Shown in pieces: positions 42,825-52,700 of a DNA stretch of 64,000 bases; the stretch's first letter is position 1, and every line of letters begins with the position of its first letter. Where the stretch lies: contig CAYTGR010000001.1 of NCBI GenBank assembly GCA_964437445.1, forward strand, positions 92,564-156,563, read 5' to 3'. Below the pieces are notes generated by a model. That model did no database searches, had not been told where the DNA came from, and saw nothing but the letters and a program-made list of their open reading frames with translations. Source of the stretch: CAYTGR01 sp964437445 (GTDB taxonomy: Bacteria > Chloroflexota > Anaerolineae > B4-G1 > SLSP01). The position numbers were made by a program, and so were the translations under genes.

Positions 42825-45200
42825 ACCTGATGACCAGAGGGAGGTAAATTTTGATGTACAACACCAGGTCACTGTCTGTTGCGCTGTTGTTAGCCGGGTT
42901 GGGATCGGCGGGATGGGAGACGTGGGCGGTGTTGACCAGCATACCGGTCGCGCCGGGGGACAGCCGTCCGCCGATGGTGAAGGTGATGGTGCTACCCGCG
43001 GCGAGGTTCACCGTCGTGCTGAGATGGCCGCTGCCGCTGAGGGTGCTGCAACTGCCGCCCGTTGCCACACACGTCCACGTCACAGCGCTGATCGTCTCCG
43101 GCAAAGTGTCGGTGACAACCGCGCCCGTCGCCATATCCGGCCCGGCGTTCGTCACAACGAGGGTGTACGTGATAGGATCGCCCGCGATAGCATATGCCTG
43201 GCCATCGGTCACGCTGATGCCCAGGTCTGGTATCGCTGTGCCGGCGATCAAGGAAAGATGGTCGGAGCTATAGGTGGGCCGCAGGGTCAGCCAGCCCAGA
43301 TTCGTACCGGTCTCGGTGATGAAATCGCCGCTGCGGGTGCTGAAGTTGACAATGCGGAAGACGGTGCCTGAGATCGGCGTAAAGCCGTTGATCAGGCTGA
43401 CGTCGAGCGCGCCGCTGAGCGAGGCCGCGCCGGTCACGTCGAGCAAATCGTGCTGCGTGCCGGAGACGACGCCGCCCAATTCAATGTTCAGCGTGCCCGT
43501 CGGCCCTTGCGTATAGTTGCCCGCGATGCGCAAGACGCCGGGCGAACTGCCGGGCGCGACGATGCCGCCCGTGTTCACCACATTGCCGGTGACGATGCCA
43601 GTCCCCTGGAGCGCGCCGCCGTAAAAGTAAAAGTTGAGCGGGCTGCCTGAGCCTGCCAGCATTCCGCCGCTCAACATAGTGGCGCCGCCGTTCTGCGTAA
43701 AACTGGAAAGGCTCAGCGTGCCCGTGAGCACCTGCACCGTGCCGGTGTTGTTGAGCGCCACGTCGTTCAACATGCCCGCGTCCGCGCCGCTGACCTTGCG
43801 CAACAGGCCCGTATTGTTCACGGCGCCTCCCCCATTATTGCCAAACAGCTTGGTATTGTCCTGCAGCTCCAACGTGCCGGCATTGTTGANNNNNNNNNNN
43901 NNNNNNNNNNNNNNNNNNNNNNNNNNNNNNNNNNNNNNNNNNNNNNNNNNNNNNNNNNNNNNNNNNNNNNNNNNNNNNNNNNNNNNNNNTTATTGCCAAA
44001 CAGCTTGGTATTGTCCTGCAGCTCCAACGTGCCGGCATTGTTGAGGGCCGCTCCCCCTTGCAGGTACACGTAGTGTCCATCAGAAGCCGTCACCACAGCC
44101 GTGCCCCGGTTATTCAGCGTGCGCCCCGTTATCTGTGGGCAGGCCCAATAAAATCCGCCCCACGTGACCGTCAGCGTCGCCCCGCTGCTGATGGTCGTCG
44201 CCCCGCTGCCCTCCAGTCCGCCGCAGCCCGACCATGCCATCGCCTGCGTCACCGTCAGCGTCCGGTTGCCGGCCAGCGTGCCCCCACTGAAGTTGAATCT
44301 CTCCGTGGTGCCGTCCAGGTTCAGGTTCAGCGTTCCGCCGCTGATGGACGTGGCGCCTGTGGCATACGTCCCGTTGCCGCCGATGGTGACGGTTCCATTG
44401 CTGACGCCCAGCGTGCCGGCGCCGTTGATGCTGCTCGCCGGGGTCAAGGTGATCACGTGAGTGCCGCCGCCGAAATTCAGCGTGGCCCCGGCTGTGGCGT
44501 TAAAGTTGCCGGAGCTTGTCCCTCCACCGATGAGGCTCAGCGTGCCGGTGAGCACTTGCACCGTGCCGGTGTTGTTGAGCGCCACGCCGTCCAGTGTGCC
44601 CGTGCCCGCGCCGCCGACCTTGCGCAACAGGCCCGTGTTGTGCACGCCGCTTGCGCCATCATTTGCATAGATCTGGGCGCTGTCCTGCAGCTCCAGAGTG
44701 CCGGCATTGCTGATGACCGCTCCCCCTTGCAAGTACACATAGTGTCCATCAGAAGCCGTTAGCACGGCCGCGCCCAGGATATTCAAGGTGCGCCCATTCA
44801 TCTGCGGGCAAGCCCAAGATCCTCCGCCCCACGTGACCGTCAGCGTCGCCCCGCTGCCGATGGTGGTTGCCCCGCTGCCCCCCAGCACGGCGCAGCCCGA
44901 CCACGCCATCGCTTGCGTCACCGTGATGTTTTCGCTGCCCTGCAGCGTGCCCCCGCTCAGGGTGAGGTTTTGGACGGTAACGCTGCCGGTGATGGTCACT
45001 GTGCCGCCGTTGATGGTTGCCGTGTCGTTTGCGCCGGGCACCGTGCCGCACAACCAGTGTGCCGCGTCGCTCCAGTTCCCAGACGAATTGTCCCAAACAC
45101 AAGTCGTGGCTGGCGCGTGGGGTGAGGCGGCCAACACGCCGGCGCTCAAGAGCAGCGCCAGCGCCGCTATCAAACCGAGGGTCAAGATCCGTGAACGCAT
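42823..45200 (-). CDS. Secreted tandem-repeat surface protein with DUF11-like domain and YLPLVI tail (split by N gap)
   Basis: Signal peptide (LGLIAALALLLSAGVLA), an opening WDNSSGNWSDAAHW element common in autotransporter-like repeats, then a 223-residue repeat (VTQAMAWSGC ... GHYVYLQGGA ... GTLELQD ... GLLRKV ... LNNTGTVQVLTGTLSL). It continues into SSPGVLRIAGNYTQGPTGTLNIEL, a DUF11-type domain (ITYTLVVTNAGPDMATGAVVTDTLP) and the end IKIYLPLVIR. The gap flanks share 55 identical bases; merging them gives one open frame of 740 residues. There is no beta-barrel, so it is not an autotransporter. It is likely cell-surface or secreted. Confidence 0.85.
43890..43989. other. Scaffold gap of 100 N with duplicated flanks
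   Basis: Bases 43835-43889 and 43990-44044 are identical (55 bases), so the two contigs probably overlap and the gap is artificial. Repeat spacing supports this: two copies within one contig are 669 bases apart, and across the gap the spacing becomes 669 after removing 100 N plus 55. Confidence 0.9.
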
Positions 45201-45223
45201 GGTAACCTCCTCTTGTTACTGGT

Positions 45224-45436
45224 TCAGCCCCCGCTAATCTTGAACATTTCCTGCAACGCCGCGATGAGGGTGGCCCAGTCTCGAAAGTAGCGCGCCTCAC
45301 CGCTGAGCACGTGCTGTACCTTGCCGCGCCACTCGGAGCGGCCCTCGCCCAGCTCCTCCTGCCACAGGCGCACCGTGAACAACTGGGAGTGGTGCGGTGA
45401 TTCAAGATGATCCAGGGCGGTGTCGGGCTTGGGCAT
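45224..45436 (-). CDS. Small conserved protein, paralogue of 63745-63963
   Basis: A 70-residue soluble protein of unknown function. Core motif QLFTVRLWQEELGEGRSEWRG, then KVQHVLSGEARYFRDWATLIAAL, nearly the same as the small gene at 63745. I choose ATG 45436 because it has a GGAGAA site and the same start pattern (M-x-K-P) as the paralogue; a longer frame to 45484 exists. It precedes the repeat surface protein by 23 bases and so probably shares its transcript. Confidence 0.75.
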   Translation of the reverse strand: MPKPDTALDHLESPHHSQLFTVRLWQEELGEGRSEWRGKVQHVLSGEARYFRDWATLIAALQEMFKISGG

Positions 45437-45519
45437 CGGTTCTCCGGTCAACTGAGCCTCCAACTGGCTCCTATAGCGTAGCACAAACAGCGTTGCTAAA
45501 GCGTTGCTTAAGCAAAAGA

Positions 45520-45568
45520 GACCTGCCAGGTCTCAGGCGAGCTGAAGGCTCGCACGACCTGGCAGGTC
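45520..45568. repeat. GACCT-type palindromic element, copy 1
   Basis: GACCTGCCAGGTC (45520-45532) and GACCTGGCAGGTC (45556-45568) are exact inverted repeats around an inner GCGAGC/GCTCGC hairpin. It lies in the 173-base spacer between the SARP-type regulator stop and the small protein. Related copies are at 49672-49720, 49029-49041 and 63975-63987. Part of the spacer also has a short AGCGTTGCT(T)AA duplication. Confidence 0.75.
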
Positions 45569-45609
45569 CCCTCATTGGCCCAGCGGGCCGCGATGGCCTG
45601 AAACTGATC

Positions 45610-48600
45610 TCAACCGGGCGACGCGGTCACGTGTTGCCGCTCCCACGCCTCCACAATCGCGCGGTGTGCCGGTACCCGCTCCAGAAATGAACGCCGCAGT
45701 TCCTCAGGGGTAATTCTGGCCGCCCATTCCTGCAACAGGGTGTGGGCCATGTCCAGAACTTCCCCGGCGCGCGGATCTTGATGCGCAAGCAAGACCCGAT
45801 AACAGGTCAGGTACACCAGGAGAGGCTCTTCCGCGCCACCGAGGGTATGGTGTTCCAAATGGTGCAAAATTTCCTCCACGTGCGCCAGCGCCTGGGCCGG
45901 GTTCCCCGCGGCCAGGGCGACGCGGGCCAGTCCGGCCAGAGGCTCCATGGCCATGTTAGACTCGCCCAATGCCCGCTGGATCGCAAGGGCCTGCCGATAG
46001 GCGTCGGCGGCCTCACGCAGCTGACCCAGGCCCGCCAGGGCATGACCCAGGCAAACCAGAGCAAAGCCCTCTTCGTAGCGGGCGCCCACGCTTTGCGCGA
46101 GGTGGATGGCCTGCCGGCTATGTTTACAAGCGGTAGCGTCATCTCCCGCAGCATGGTAAGCCAGACCTAAGAAGGCCAGGGTTTCGCTTTCGCTCCGCCG
46201 GTCACCGCTGGCGCGACAACAGTCCAGGGATTGTTCCAGGCAGGCCACAGCTCCGGCGTAATCGCCTTGCCGGCAGGCAAGACTGCCCAGGTTGCGGAGA
46301 ATCACGCCTTCGTTACGTCGTTCGCCGATTTCCCGGCTGAGGTGCAGGGCCTGGTTGAACTGGGCGGCGGCTTCTGTAGAATCGCCCTGGCTGTAGGAAG
46401 TCACGCCGATGACGTTGAGGGCTCGCAATTCACCCTGGCGATGGCCCAGGTGGTGGTAGAGGTCATGCGCTTGCCTGGCAAAGTCGCGGGCCCCGACATA
46501 GTCGTCCTGGTAGGCAGCCACCCCGGCGATGTTGTATAGACTATCCGCTTCCACCTCGGGTAACTGAGCCCTGCGCGCCAGCCGCAGGGCTTGTTCCAGT
46601 TGCCTGTGAGCCGCGGCATAGTCTCCTTGCTGCCAGAGCGCCTTCCCCCATTGCAGATACCCGGCCGCCTCGCGGCCCTCATCCTGACAGGCCTGGGCGA
46701 GAGCAATGGCGGCCTGGGCGGCTGCGATGGCGATCGGGTAATCACTGATGGCCTCGGCATATCTGGATTCCCGCAGGGCGATCTCGGCCCGCTGGTCATC
46801 GGCGAGCCTATCCGATAAGGATTGCAGGGCTGCCAGGTCGCGCGCCTGCGCGTCACGCTGCCCCAGTAGATCGTAGGCCCTCTCGCGGGCCAGCAGCAGC
46901 GCATAGCGCCCGGCAACCTCCGTCGCCGGCGTCAATTCAAGGGCGCGGCTGAGATACGCGATGGCCTCCGTATTGGCATAAACCTGCTGTGCCACCGCCG
47001 CAGCACGTTGGTAATAGTGGATGGCCGGCCCGCTCAGACCGGCCTGGTCGTAGTGGGTGGCGAGCTGCCCGCTGGCACTGTCCAGCTCATCAGCCTGGAG
47101 GGTTGCCAGCGCTTCCGCCACGCGGCGATGCAGCCAGCGCCGGTGTGCTGCGCTGAGGCCGGCGTAGGCCACGTCGCGCAGTTTGGCATGGCTGAAGTCG
47201 TAGGCATCCGCTCCGTGTTCGCGCACGATGCGCCGCCGCCACATCTCATCCAGCCCCTGCATCAGCGTTGCCTCGTCCACGCCACTGGCCTGCGCCAGCA
47301 CATCCACGCGGAAGGCCCGCCCAATGACTGCCGCTACGCTTGCCAGCTCGCGGGCCGGGGGTGTCAGTTGGGCTAAGCGCGCGGCGAGCAGCGCCTCCAC
47401 CGGTGGCGGCAGAGCCCCGGCGGTTAGTCCGGCGTGCAGGCTCTCTATCACAAACAACGGCACGCCGTCGGTTTCCCGGTACAGCTCTGTCACCTGTCCC
47501 GGCGCGAGCGGTTGCCCGGTCACCTCCGCCGCCAGCGCCGCCGTCTCGCTTTCGCTCAGCGGCCCTAACGTGATCTCGGTCAACTGCCTGGCGCGCTGCA
47601 GGTCGGCCAGCAGGGCGGTCAGCGGGTGGCCGGCCTCCACTTCTTCCCTGCGCAGGGTGATTACCACGAGCAGCCGCGCCTGGGGGTCAAAACGCAAGAG
47701 ATACCCTAACCATTCCAACGTGTCCGGGTCGCACCACTGCAGGTCTTCCATCAGCAAGAGTTGAGGGGCGGTAGGGCCGGTATGGCCGCCGACCAGGGCG
47801 CGGGCCAGAGCCTCAAATAAACGGCCGCGCTGCCAGGCTTCGCTCAACGGACCCGGTGGCGGTACGGCAGGAAAGGCCACCGGGATTTCCGGTAACAGGC
47901 GGGCTACCTCGCTCAGCCAGAGGGGGGCAAGCGGCGGGAGCGGCCGGGCGCGTAGCCAGGCGGTCACCGGCGCGTAGGCCAGCGCGCCCGCGGCGGCGTA
48001 GCAATAGGCGCTGGCGGTAGGCAGACCTTGCCGGTTGGCCCATTGGAGCAGCTCCTCGGCCAGGCGGGTCTTGCCGATGCCGGCCTCGCCGCTGATCAAC
48101 ACCAGCTGGGGACCGGCGTGGAGCGCCGATTGCCAGGCTGCTTGCAAGCGCGCCCACTCGGCCTGGCGGCCGATGAGCGGGAATGTCGCCGGCAGCTTGA
48201 CACCGGGCGGCGGCGCGGTGGCCGGTTCCAGGCTGAGCAAGCGCTCGTACACTTCGCGGGTAGCGGGGCCGGGTTCTACGTCCAATTCGCGTTGCAGGAT
48301 CGTGGCACAGGCATGGTAAGCGCGCAGGGCGGCGGCGCGGTCGCCGCTCAGCGCGTACAGACGTATCAAGCGGCGGTGAGTCTCTTCGCGCAAGGGGTCA
48401 TGCTGGAGCAGTCTTTGAACATAGCCGATGGCAGCGTGAAGGTCACGTTCATTTTCAAGCCGTTCCACCAACTGTTCCAGCGCTCCGGCAAAGGCCTGGC
48501 GCAGTCGCTCGCGCAGGGGCAAAATCCAGTCATCGTAGCAACACGGCAGCAGGTCGCCCCGATACAGGTTAACCGCTTCCGCATATGCCCCGCACTCCAC

Positions 48601-48930
48601 GGCGCTTTCAAATTCGGCCACGTCGAGCGTGAAAGGGGCGTTGGGTTTCCATTGGAGCGTGTGCGTATCGGCAGACAGAAAGTGGTCGGCGTCGGGCAGG
48701 ACATGGAACAGCTGATGGAATAATTTGCGCAGATTGGTGCGCGCCTGGGACTCGGACGAATCCGGCCAGAACTGGAAGGCGAGGTAGTAGCGGGTTTGGG
48801 GGGCGTCGCGGTGCAGCACCAGGTAGGCCAGCAGCGATTGCAGGCGGGCCGTGTTGACAGCCGTGACGGGCTGGTTGCCGTAGACCAGGCTGAATTCGCC
48901 CAGGAGGCGGATGTGCAGGACCTCTGCCAA
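45610..48930 (-). CDS. SARP/BTAD-type transcriptional regulator with AAA ATPase and TPR array
   Basis: A 1106-residue regulator. Residues 1-90 are an OmpR-like winged helix (LLGEFSLVYGNQPVTAVNTARLQSLLAYLVLHRDAP), 95-240 the BTAD (FESAVECGAYAEAVNLYRGDLLP ... RELDVEPGPATREVYERLL), about 255-600 an AAA/STAND ATPase (Walker A LISGEAGIGKTRLAEELL; LLLMEDLQWCDPDTLEWL), and about 640-1080 TPRs. The start is TTG at 48930 with GGGAGGG just upstream. It would control nearby genes after sensing an unknown signal. Its position inside the surface-protein island makes a local role plausible. Confidence 0.92.
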   Translation of the reverse strand: MAEVLHIRLLGEFSLVYGNQPVTAVNTARLQSLLAYLVLHRDAPQTRYYLAFQFWPDSSESQARTNLRKLFHQLFHVLPDADHFLSADTHTLQWKPNAPFTLDVAEFESAVECGAYAEAVNLYRGDLLPCCYDDWILPLRERLRQAFAGALEQLVERLENERDLHAAIGYVQRLLQHDPLREETHRRLIRLYALSGDRAAALRAYHACATILQRELDVEPGPATREVYERLLSLEPATAPPPGVKLPATFPLIGRQAEWARLQAAWQSALHAGPQLVLISGEAGIGKTRLAEELLQWANRQGLPTASAYCYAAAGALAYAPVTAWLRARPLPPLAPLWLSEVARLLPEIPVAFPAVPPPGPLSEAWQRGRLFEALARALVGGHTGPTAPQLLLMEDLQWCDPDTLEWLGYLLRFDPQARLLVVITLRREEVEAGHPLTALLADLQRARQLTEITLGPLSESETAALAAEVTGQPLAPGQVTELYRETDGVPLFVIESLHAGLTAGALPPPVEALLAARLAQLTPPARELASVAAVIGRAFRVDVLAQASGVDEATLMQGLDEMWRRRIVREHGADAYDFSHAKLRDVAYAGLSAAHRRWLHRRVAEALATLQADELDSASGQLATHYDQAGLSGPAIHYYQRAAAVAQQVYANTEAIAYLSRALELTPATEVAGRYALLLARERAYDLLGQRDAQARDLAALQSLSDRLADDQRAEIALRESRYAEAISDYPIAIAAAQAAIALAQACQDEGREAAGYLQWGKALWQQGDYAAAHRQLEQALRLARRAQLPEVEADSLYNIAGVAAYQDDYVGARDFARQAHDLYHHLGHRQGELRALNVIGVTSYSQGDSTEAAAQFNQALHLSREIGERRNEGVILRNLGSLACRQGDYAGAVACLEQSLDCCRASGDRRSESETLAFLGLAYHAAGDDATACKHSRQAIHLAQSVGARYEEGFALVCLGHALAGLGQLREAADAYRQALAIQRALGESNMAMEPLAGLARVALAAGNPAQALAHVEEILHHLEHHTLGGAEEPLLVYLTCYRVLLAHQDPRAGEVLDMAHTLLQEWAARITPEELRRSFLERVPAHRAIVEAWERQHVTASPG

Positions 48931-49059
48931 GAATGCCCTCCCGCCGCCGGTTGGTTGCGAGCTGCCGGACGCTGTGCACTACTATAGCATGGCGGTGGGG
49001 AAACGGCAAGAGGGAGGCTGGTGCTCCAGACCTCAGAGGTCTTCGGAGGTCTACGCTCA

Positions 49060-49652
49060 CTATCTCAGCACCAGCGGCAGGTAGACGTGCAGGACGTACT
49101 CGTAGGCACCGATGTCGCACGGTGTGATGCGCGGCACACCCCGCTGGTTGGTCGTGATTCCGGCGATGCAGACCGGTGGTCAATCGCCGGGCTGCCGGCC
49201 GGCAGCGGATGCACCAGCGTGCCGCCGTCGGCGGTCAACGGCCCGAGCAGGGGATCGGTGTCCATCCTATCGCCGCTCGCGCTCAAGCCGCAGGTGTGGC
49301 CGGACTCCAGGTTGTGACCGTTGGAGGTCAGCGCGGCGTTGCAGTTCGTCCCGTTGTAGGCGACGATGGTGTTCTGCAAGAGGACGGTGCCGCCTGCCCC
49401 ACTGGCCGCCGTGTTGCTGGCGCCGCGCAGCGAGCAATGGTGCGCGTTGCAAACGCCGTCATAGTCGTCGGCAAAGGTGGTGACGGTAAAGGTCGCCGCG
49501 CGGGCCACTCGCAGGCCGGCGCCCAGCAGGCACATCAAGGCCAGGGTCAGCCCCAGGCTGAGGGCGAACACGGCCAGCAACCGCCTGCTCCGCGCTCCCT
49601 TCCTGTGGACTAGACCCCGTTCAAGAGCCATTGGGATTGAATGTGTTCTCAT
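49060..49652 (-). pseudogene. Decayed secreted beta-helix/CSLR-type protein with YLPLVL tail (frameshift)
   Basis: Signal peptide (LLAVFALSLGLTLALMCLLGAG), then TFTVTTFADDYDGVCNAHHCSLR, which normally opens a long CSLREA-type beta-helix protein. Here it jumps to GTVLLQNTIVAYNGTNCNAAL without the expected coils. The first frame runs off-family after SPAIDH; the sister frame from about 49184 gives GITTNQRGVP, then CDIGAYEYVLHVYLPLVLR and a TAG at 49060. So a frameshift near 49176-49184 and an internal deletion are both likely. The ATG at 49652 has a GAGGAG site. Confidence 0.75.
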
Positions 49653-49671
49653 CTCGACTCCTCTCATTTTG

Positions 49672-49720
49672 GACCTCGGAGGTCGTGCGAATCCGCGATT
49701 CGCCTGAGACCTCCGAGGTC
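49672..49720. repeat. GACCT-type palindromic element, copy 2
   Basis: GACCTCGGAGGTC (49672-49684) and GACCTCCGAGGTC (49708-49720) flank an inner GCGAATC/GATTCGC hairpin, the same architecture as 45520-45568 with different bases in the arms. It lies between the C25 protease stop and the decayed gene start. A single 13-base arm GACCTCAGAGGTC is at 49029-49041 beside the other end of the decayed gene. Confidence 0.75.
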
Positions 49721-49749
49721 TACATCAATCGTTCCGCAGCGCCAGCCCT

Positions 49750-52700
49750 TCAGTTCTTCAGGACAAGCGGCAGGTAGACCATCGGGACGGTGTACTCGAT
49801 GGTCACGCCGGTACCCCACACGTTGTTGCCGGCGCCGGTGGAAATGGGTAGGTCCCAGTAGACCCAGTAGGCGTACCGGCTGTTGTCTATCACCGGGTCG
49901 TCTATTGTGTTGTCAAAGCGACTGGCGTATCCCCCAGCATAGTAGCTATCAATATAAGCCATGTCGGTATAGTTGCCGGCCTGGTCGGTGCGACACAGGT
50001 GTGCGTAGCCGTTTGCGGCCGTCGAATCGTCGTTGAACCAGAAGGTCACTTTGGTCACTTTGGTGCCCTGGGGCAGATAGACGGGGGCCTCGTAGTGGGC
50101 GCGTGTAACCCCGCCCCCGCCCTGGTGGATGAGGTAACGACCGTGGTTCTGGTACTGCCAGTCGTCCGCGTAGGGCGTGAAGGCCGGGGCGGGCACGGAG
50201 AGCCGGCCGGGCTGGACCGTGGCAGGGTTGTTGTACTCAATGAGCACGCCGACGCCGGAGGCGTCATAGCCAGTGCCGCCGTAGACCGGGCCGTCCCAGA
50301 CCACCCAATAGCTGTTATAGCGGTTGTCTATGACCGGGTTGGCGATCGTCGTAGTGGAGCGGTTGCCGTAGCCGGCGGAATAGCCCGCGCTATCCACGTA
50401 GGCCAGGTTGTAGTAGTTGCCGGCCAGGTCGCTGCGCTGCAGCCGGGCCAGGATGGTATTGGTCGCCGAGTCGTCGTAGAAGAAAAACGTCAGCTTAGTC
50501 ACTGTGGCCCCCTGGGGCAACTGCACCGGGGCCAGGTACCAGCCGTTGGTGCTGCTGCCGCCCGGGCCTTGGTAGTGCGCCAGCCAGATACCCGCGTTTT
50601 CAAAGTTGTATCCATCCTCAAAGGGCTGGAAGGCCGCGGCCGGGAGGGAGAGGTAGCCCTTGCTGGCTGCGGGCGGGGGGATGTACTCGATGGTCACGCT
50701 GCAGCCCATCACGTTGGGCGTACTGGCCAGGGACCAATCCACCCAGTAGGTATAGTTGACGTTGTCTATGGTGGCGTGGCCGATCGAGTCATTCCGGAAC
50801 GATCCATACCCTCCCTCGTCAAAGGTGTACGTCGAGGCCATGATCTCCATAGAACCCGCTCGATTGGTTCGTTTCAGCTCGGCGCTTCCAAATAACCCGG
50901 ACACGGCGTCGTACCAGTGGAAGGTCACTGCGGTCACCGTGGCTCCGTGGGGCAACTGCACTGGGGCCAGGTAGTGACCGCTGCCGCTCGCCCCGGCGGA
51001 GAGGCGTTTGAGGAAGCGGCCATGATTCTCGTAGTCGTTCCCATCTATCGCCGGTTGGAAGGCCGCGGCCGGGATGGAGAGGGTCGCCCGGCCCTGCGTC
51101 GAGCGATCGGTGATCCGCACGTCTGGGTCGCCGTACAGGTTGAGGTCATACATGTTCGTCAGGCCGCTGCTGCCGTAGGGGTAGGGTATGATGTACGGCG
51201 CGTCAATGAATTTCGTCTGGTAGAGCGCCTCGCTGGCAGTGTAGCCATTGACCACCCGCTTCAAATAGCCGTAGCCGATGCTGGCGTTGCCGTCGCCGTG
51301 ATCGAAGTAGTGGTAGTCAGGGGGGGTGGGGCCGTTGAAGGAACTCCGGGAGGCGGCCACCGTGGCGATCCCGCCGTGTTTCAGGATGGCGTACTGGAGG
51401 TTGTTCGTGTTCTCCGGCCAACCCGTGGCGCAGGAGCTTTGGTAAGTGAATGCCGGGTGGTCGTCGTCCAACGGAGCGGTCCAACTGCTCTCCATGAAGA
51501 AGCCTTCCCCGCACATGCTACTATCACCATAACCCACGCCGGCTACGGTCTGGTTGCCATGGGCCCACCAGCAGACGATGCCATAGTCGTTGGCCGCCCA
51601 ACGGTCGCGGACCCCGGTGCCGGCGAATAGTTCCTGGTCGCTGGGGTAGGTAGAATCCAGCGACGGGCAGAGACCGTGGCCCTGCTGGTACACCCGCCAG
51701 CGGCTGTAGCCGGCGCTGCTCAGGAAATCACTCCACATCTGCTCGGCCAGCGGTGCGGTGTCGTAACCAGCATCAATGAAGCTCATGGGGAGCAGGATGC
51801 TCTTGCGCCAACTGATGTCGGTGGCGGTCTCGTAGTTGATGGTCTTCTGGAGGATGGCGTCCAGGTCGGTGTAGTTGCCATAGAACGGGATGCGCCCCAC
51901 ATAGACCTCCGGGAGCAGGTCCACACCGCCGGGTATGGAGTGACCATCCTGATCCAGATAGTCGCCGATGTATTCTCCGTAGAAGTTGTCGCCGTCTACA
52001 TCCCAATCGCCGGTCAGGTCCGCGAAGAAATAGTCCGTGGGGGCTTCCTTGTCGTTGGGCTGGTCGTTGCGCGGCCAGCACATCTTCATGGGTACGGCGG
52101 TGGCGCTGGTGCCATCTGGCGTGGGGTCGCCGATGAGCAGCACGTATTTGATACCATAGGCGGCGTAGTTGTTCTTGAGCCACTGGCGCACCTTCTCCGC
52201 CCGGCCGGCGCCAGTGCCGTAGTCCGTTTCCGTCACTATCCATAAGTGGTGCCCCTGCGCTCGCTTGTGGGCGATGAAGGCATTCAGCTTGGTGCTGCCA
52301 GACCAGATGGCGTTGGTAGTGACGATCGCATAGTCGTAGAGGACGTTGCTGGCCCGGTACGCCGGGGGATACCAGGCCTGGGCTGCCGCGTAGTTGACGA
52401 ACTGTGCACTGGCTACGTCGTCCAGCACGGTGTCGGCCAACTGGTCGGCGTTGGCCTGCTCGCCGGTGCGGGCGTAGCGTAACTCCACCGTGGCCTGCTC
52501 CACCACGCGGAGCTGCCCGGTGGTCGCGTCGTACTGGAACGGGGAAAAGTCCACCCGAGCCACGCGCCATTTGCGCATCTGGCCAGTGGCGGCGATGCGG
52601 GCGATGGGCGGGGGCGTACTCTCACCCCAGTCCTCTTGCTGAAGCAGGCGGGCTCCCTGATAGGGAAAAGGTGCGTTTTTCTCTCCCTGGTCAGGAGAGG

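Noticed and set aside
42823..45200. Autotransporter (type V) call for the repeat protein
   Set aside because: No C-terminal beta-barrel; the protein ends in a DUF11-like domain and the YLPLVI tail, and the host seems to lack a classic outer membrane.
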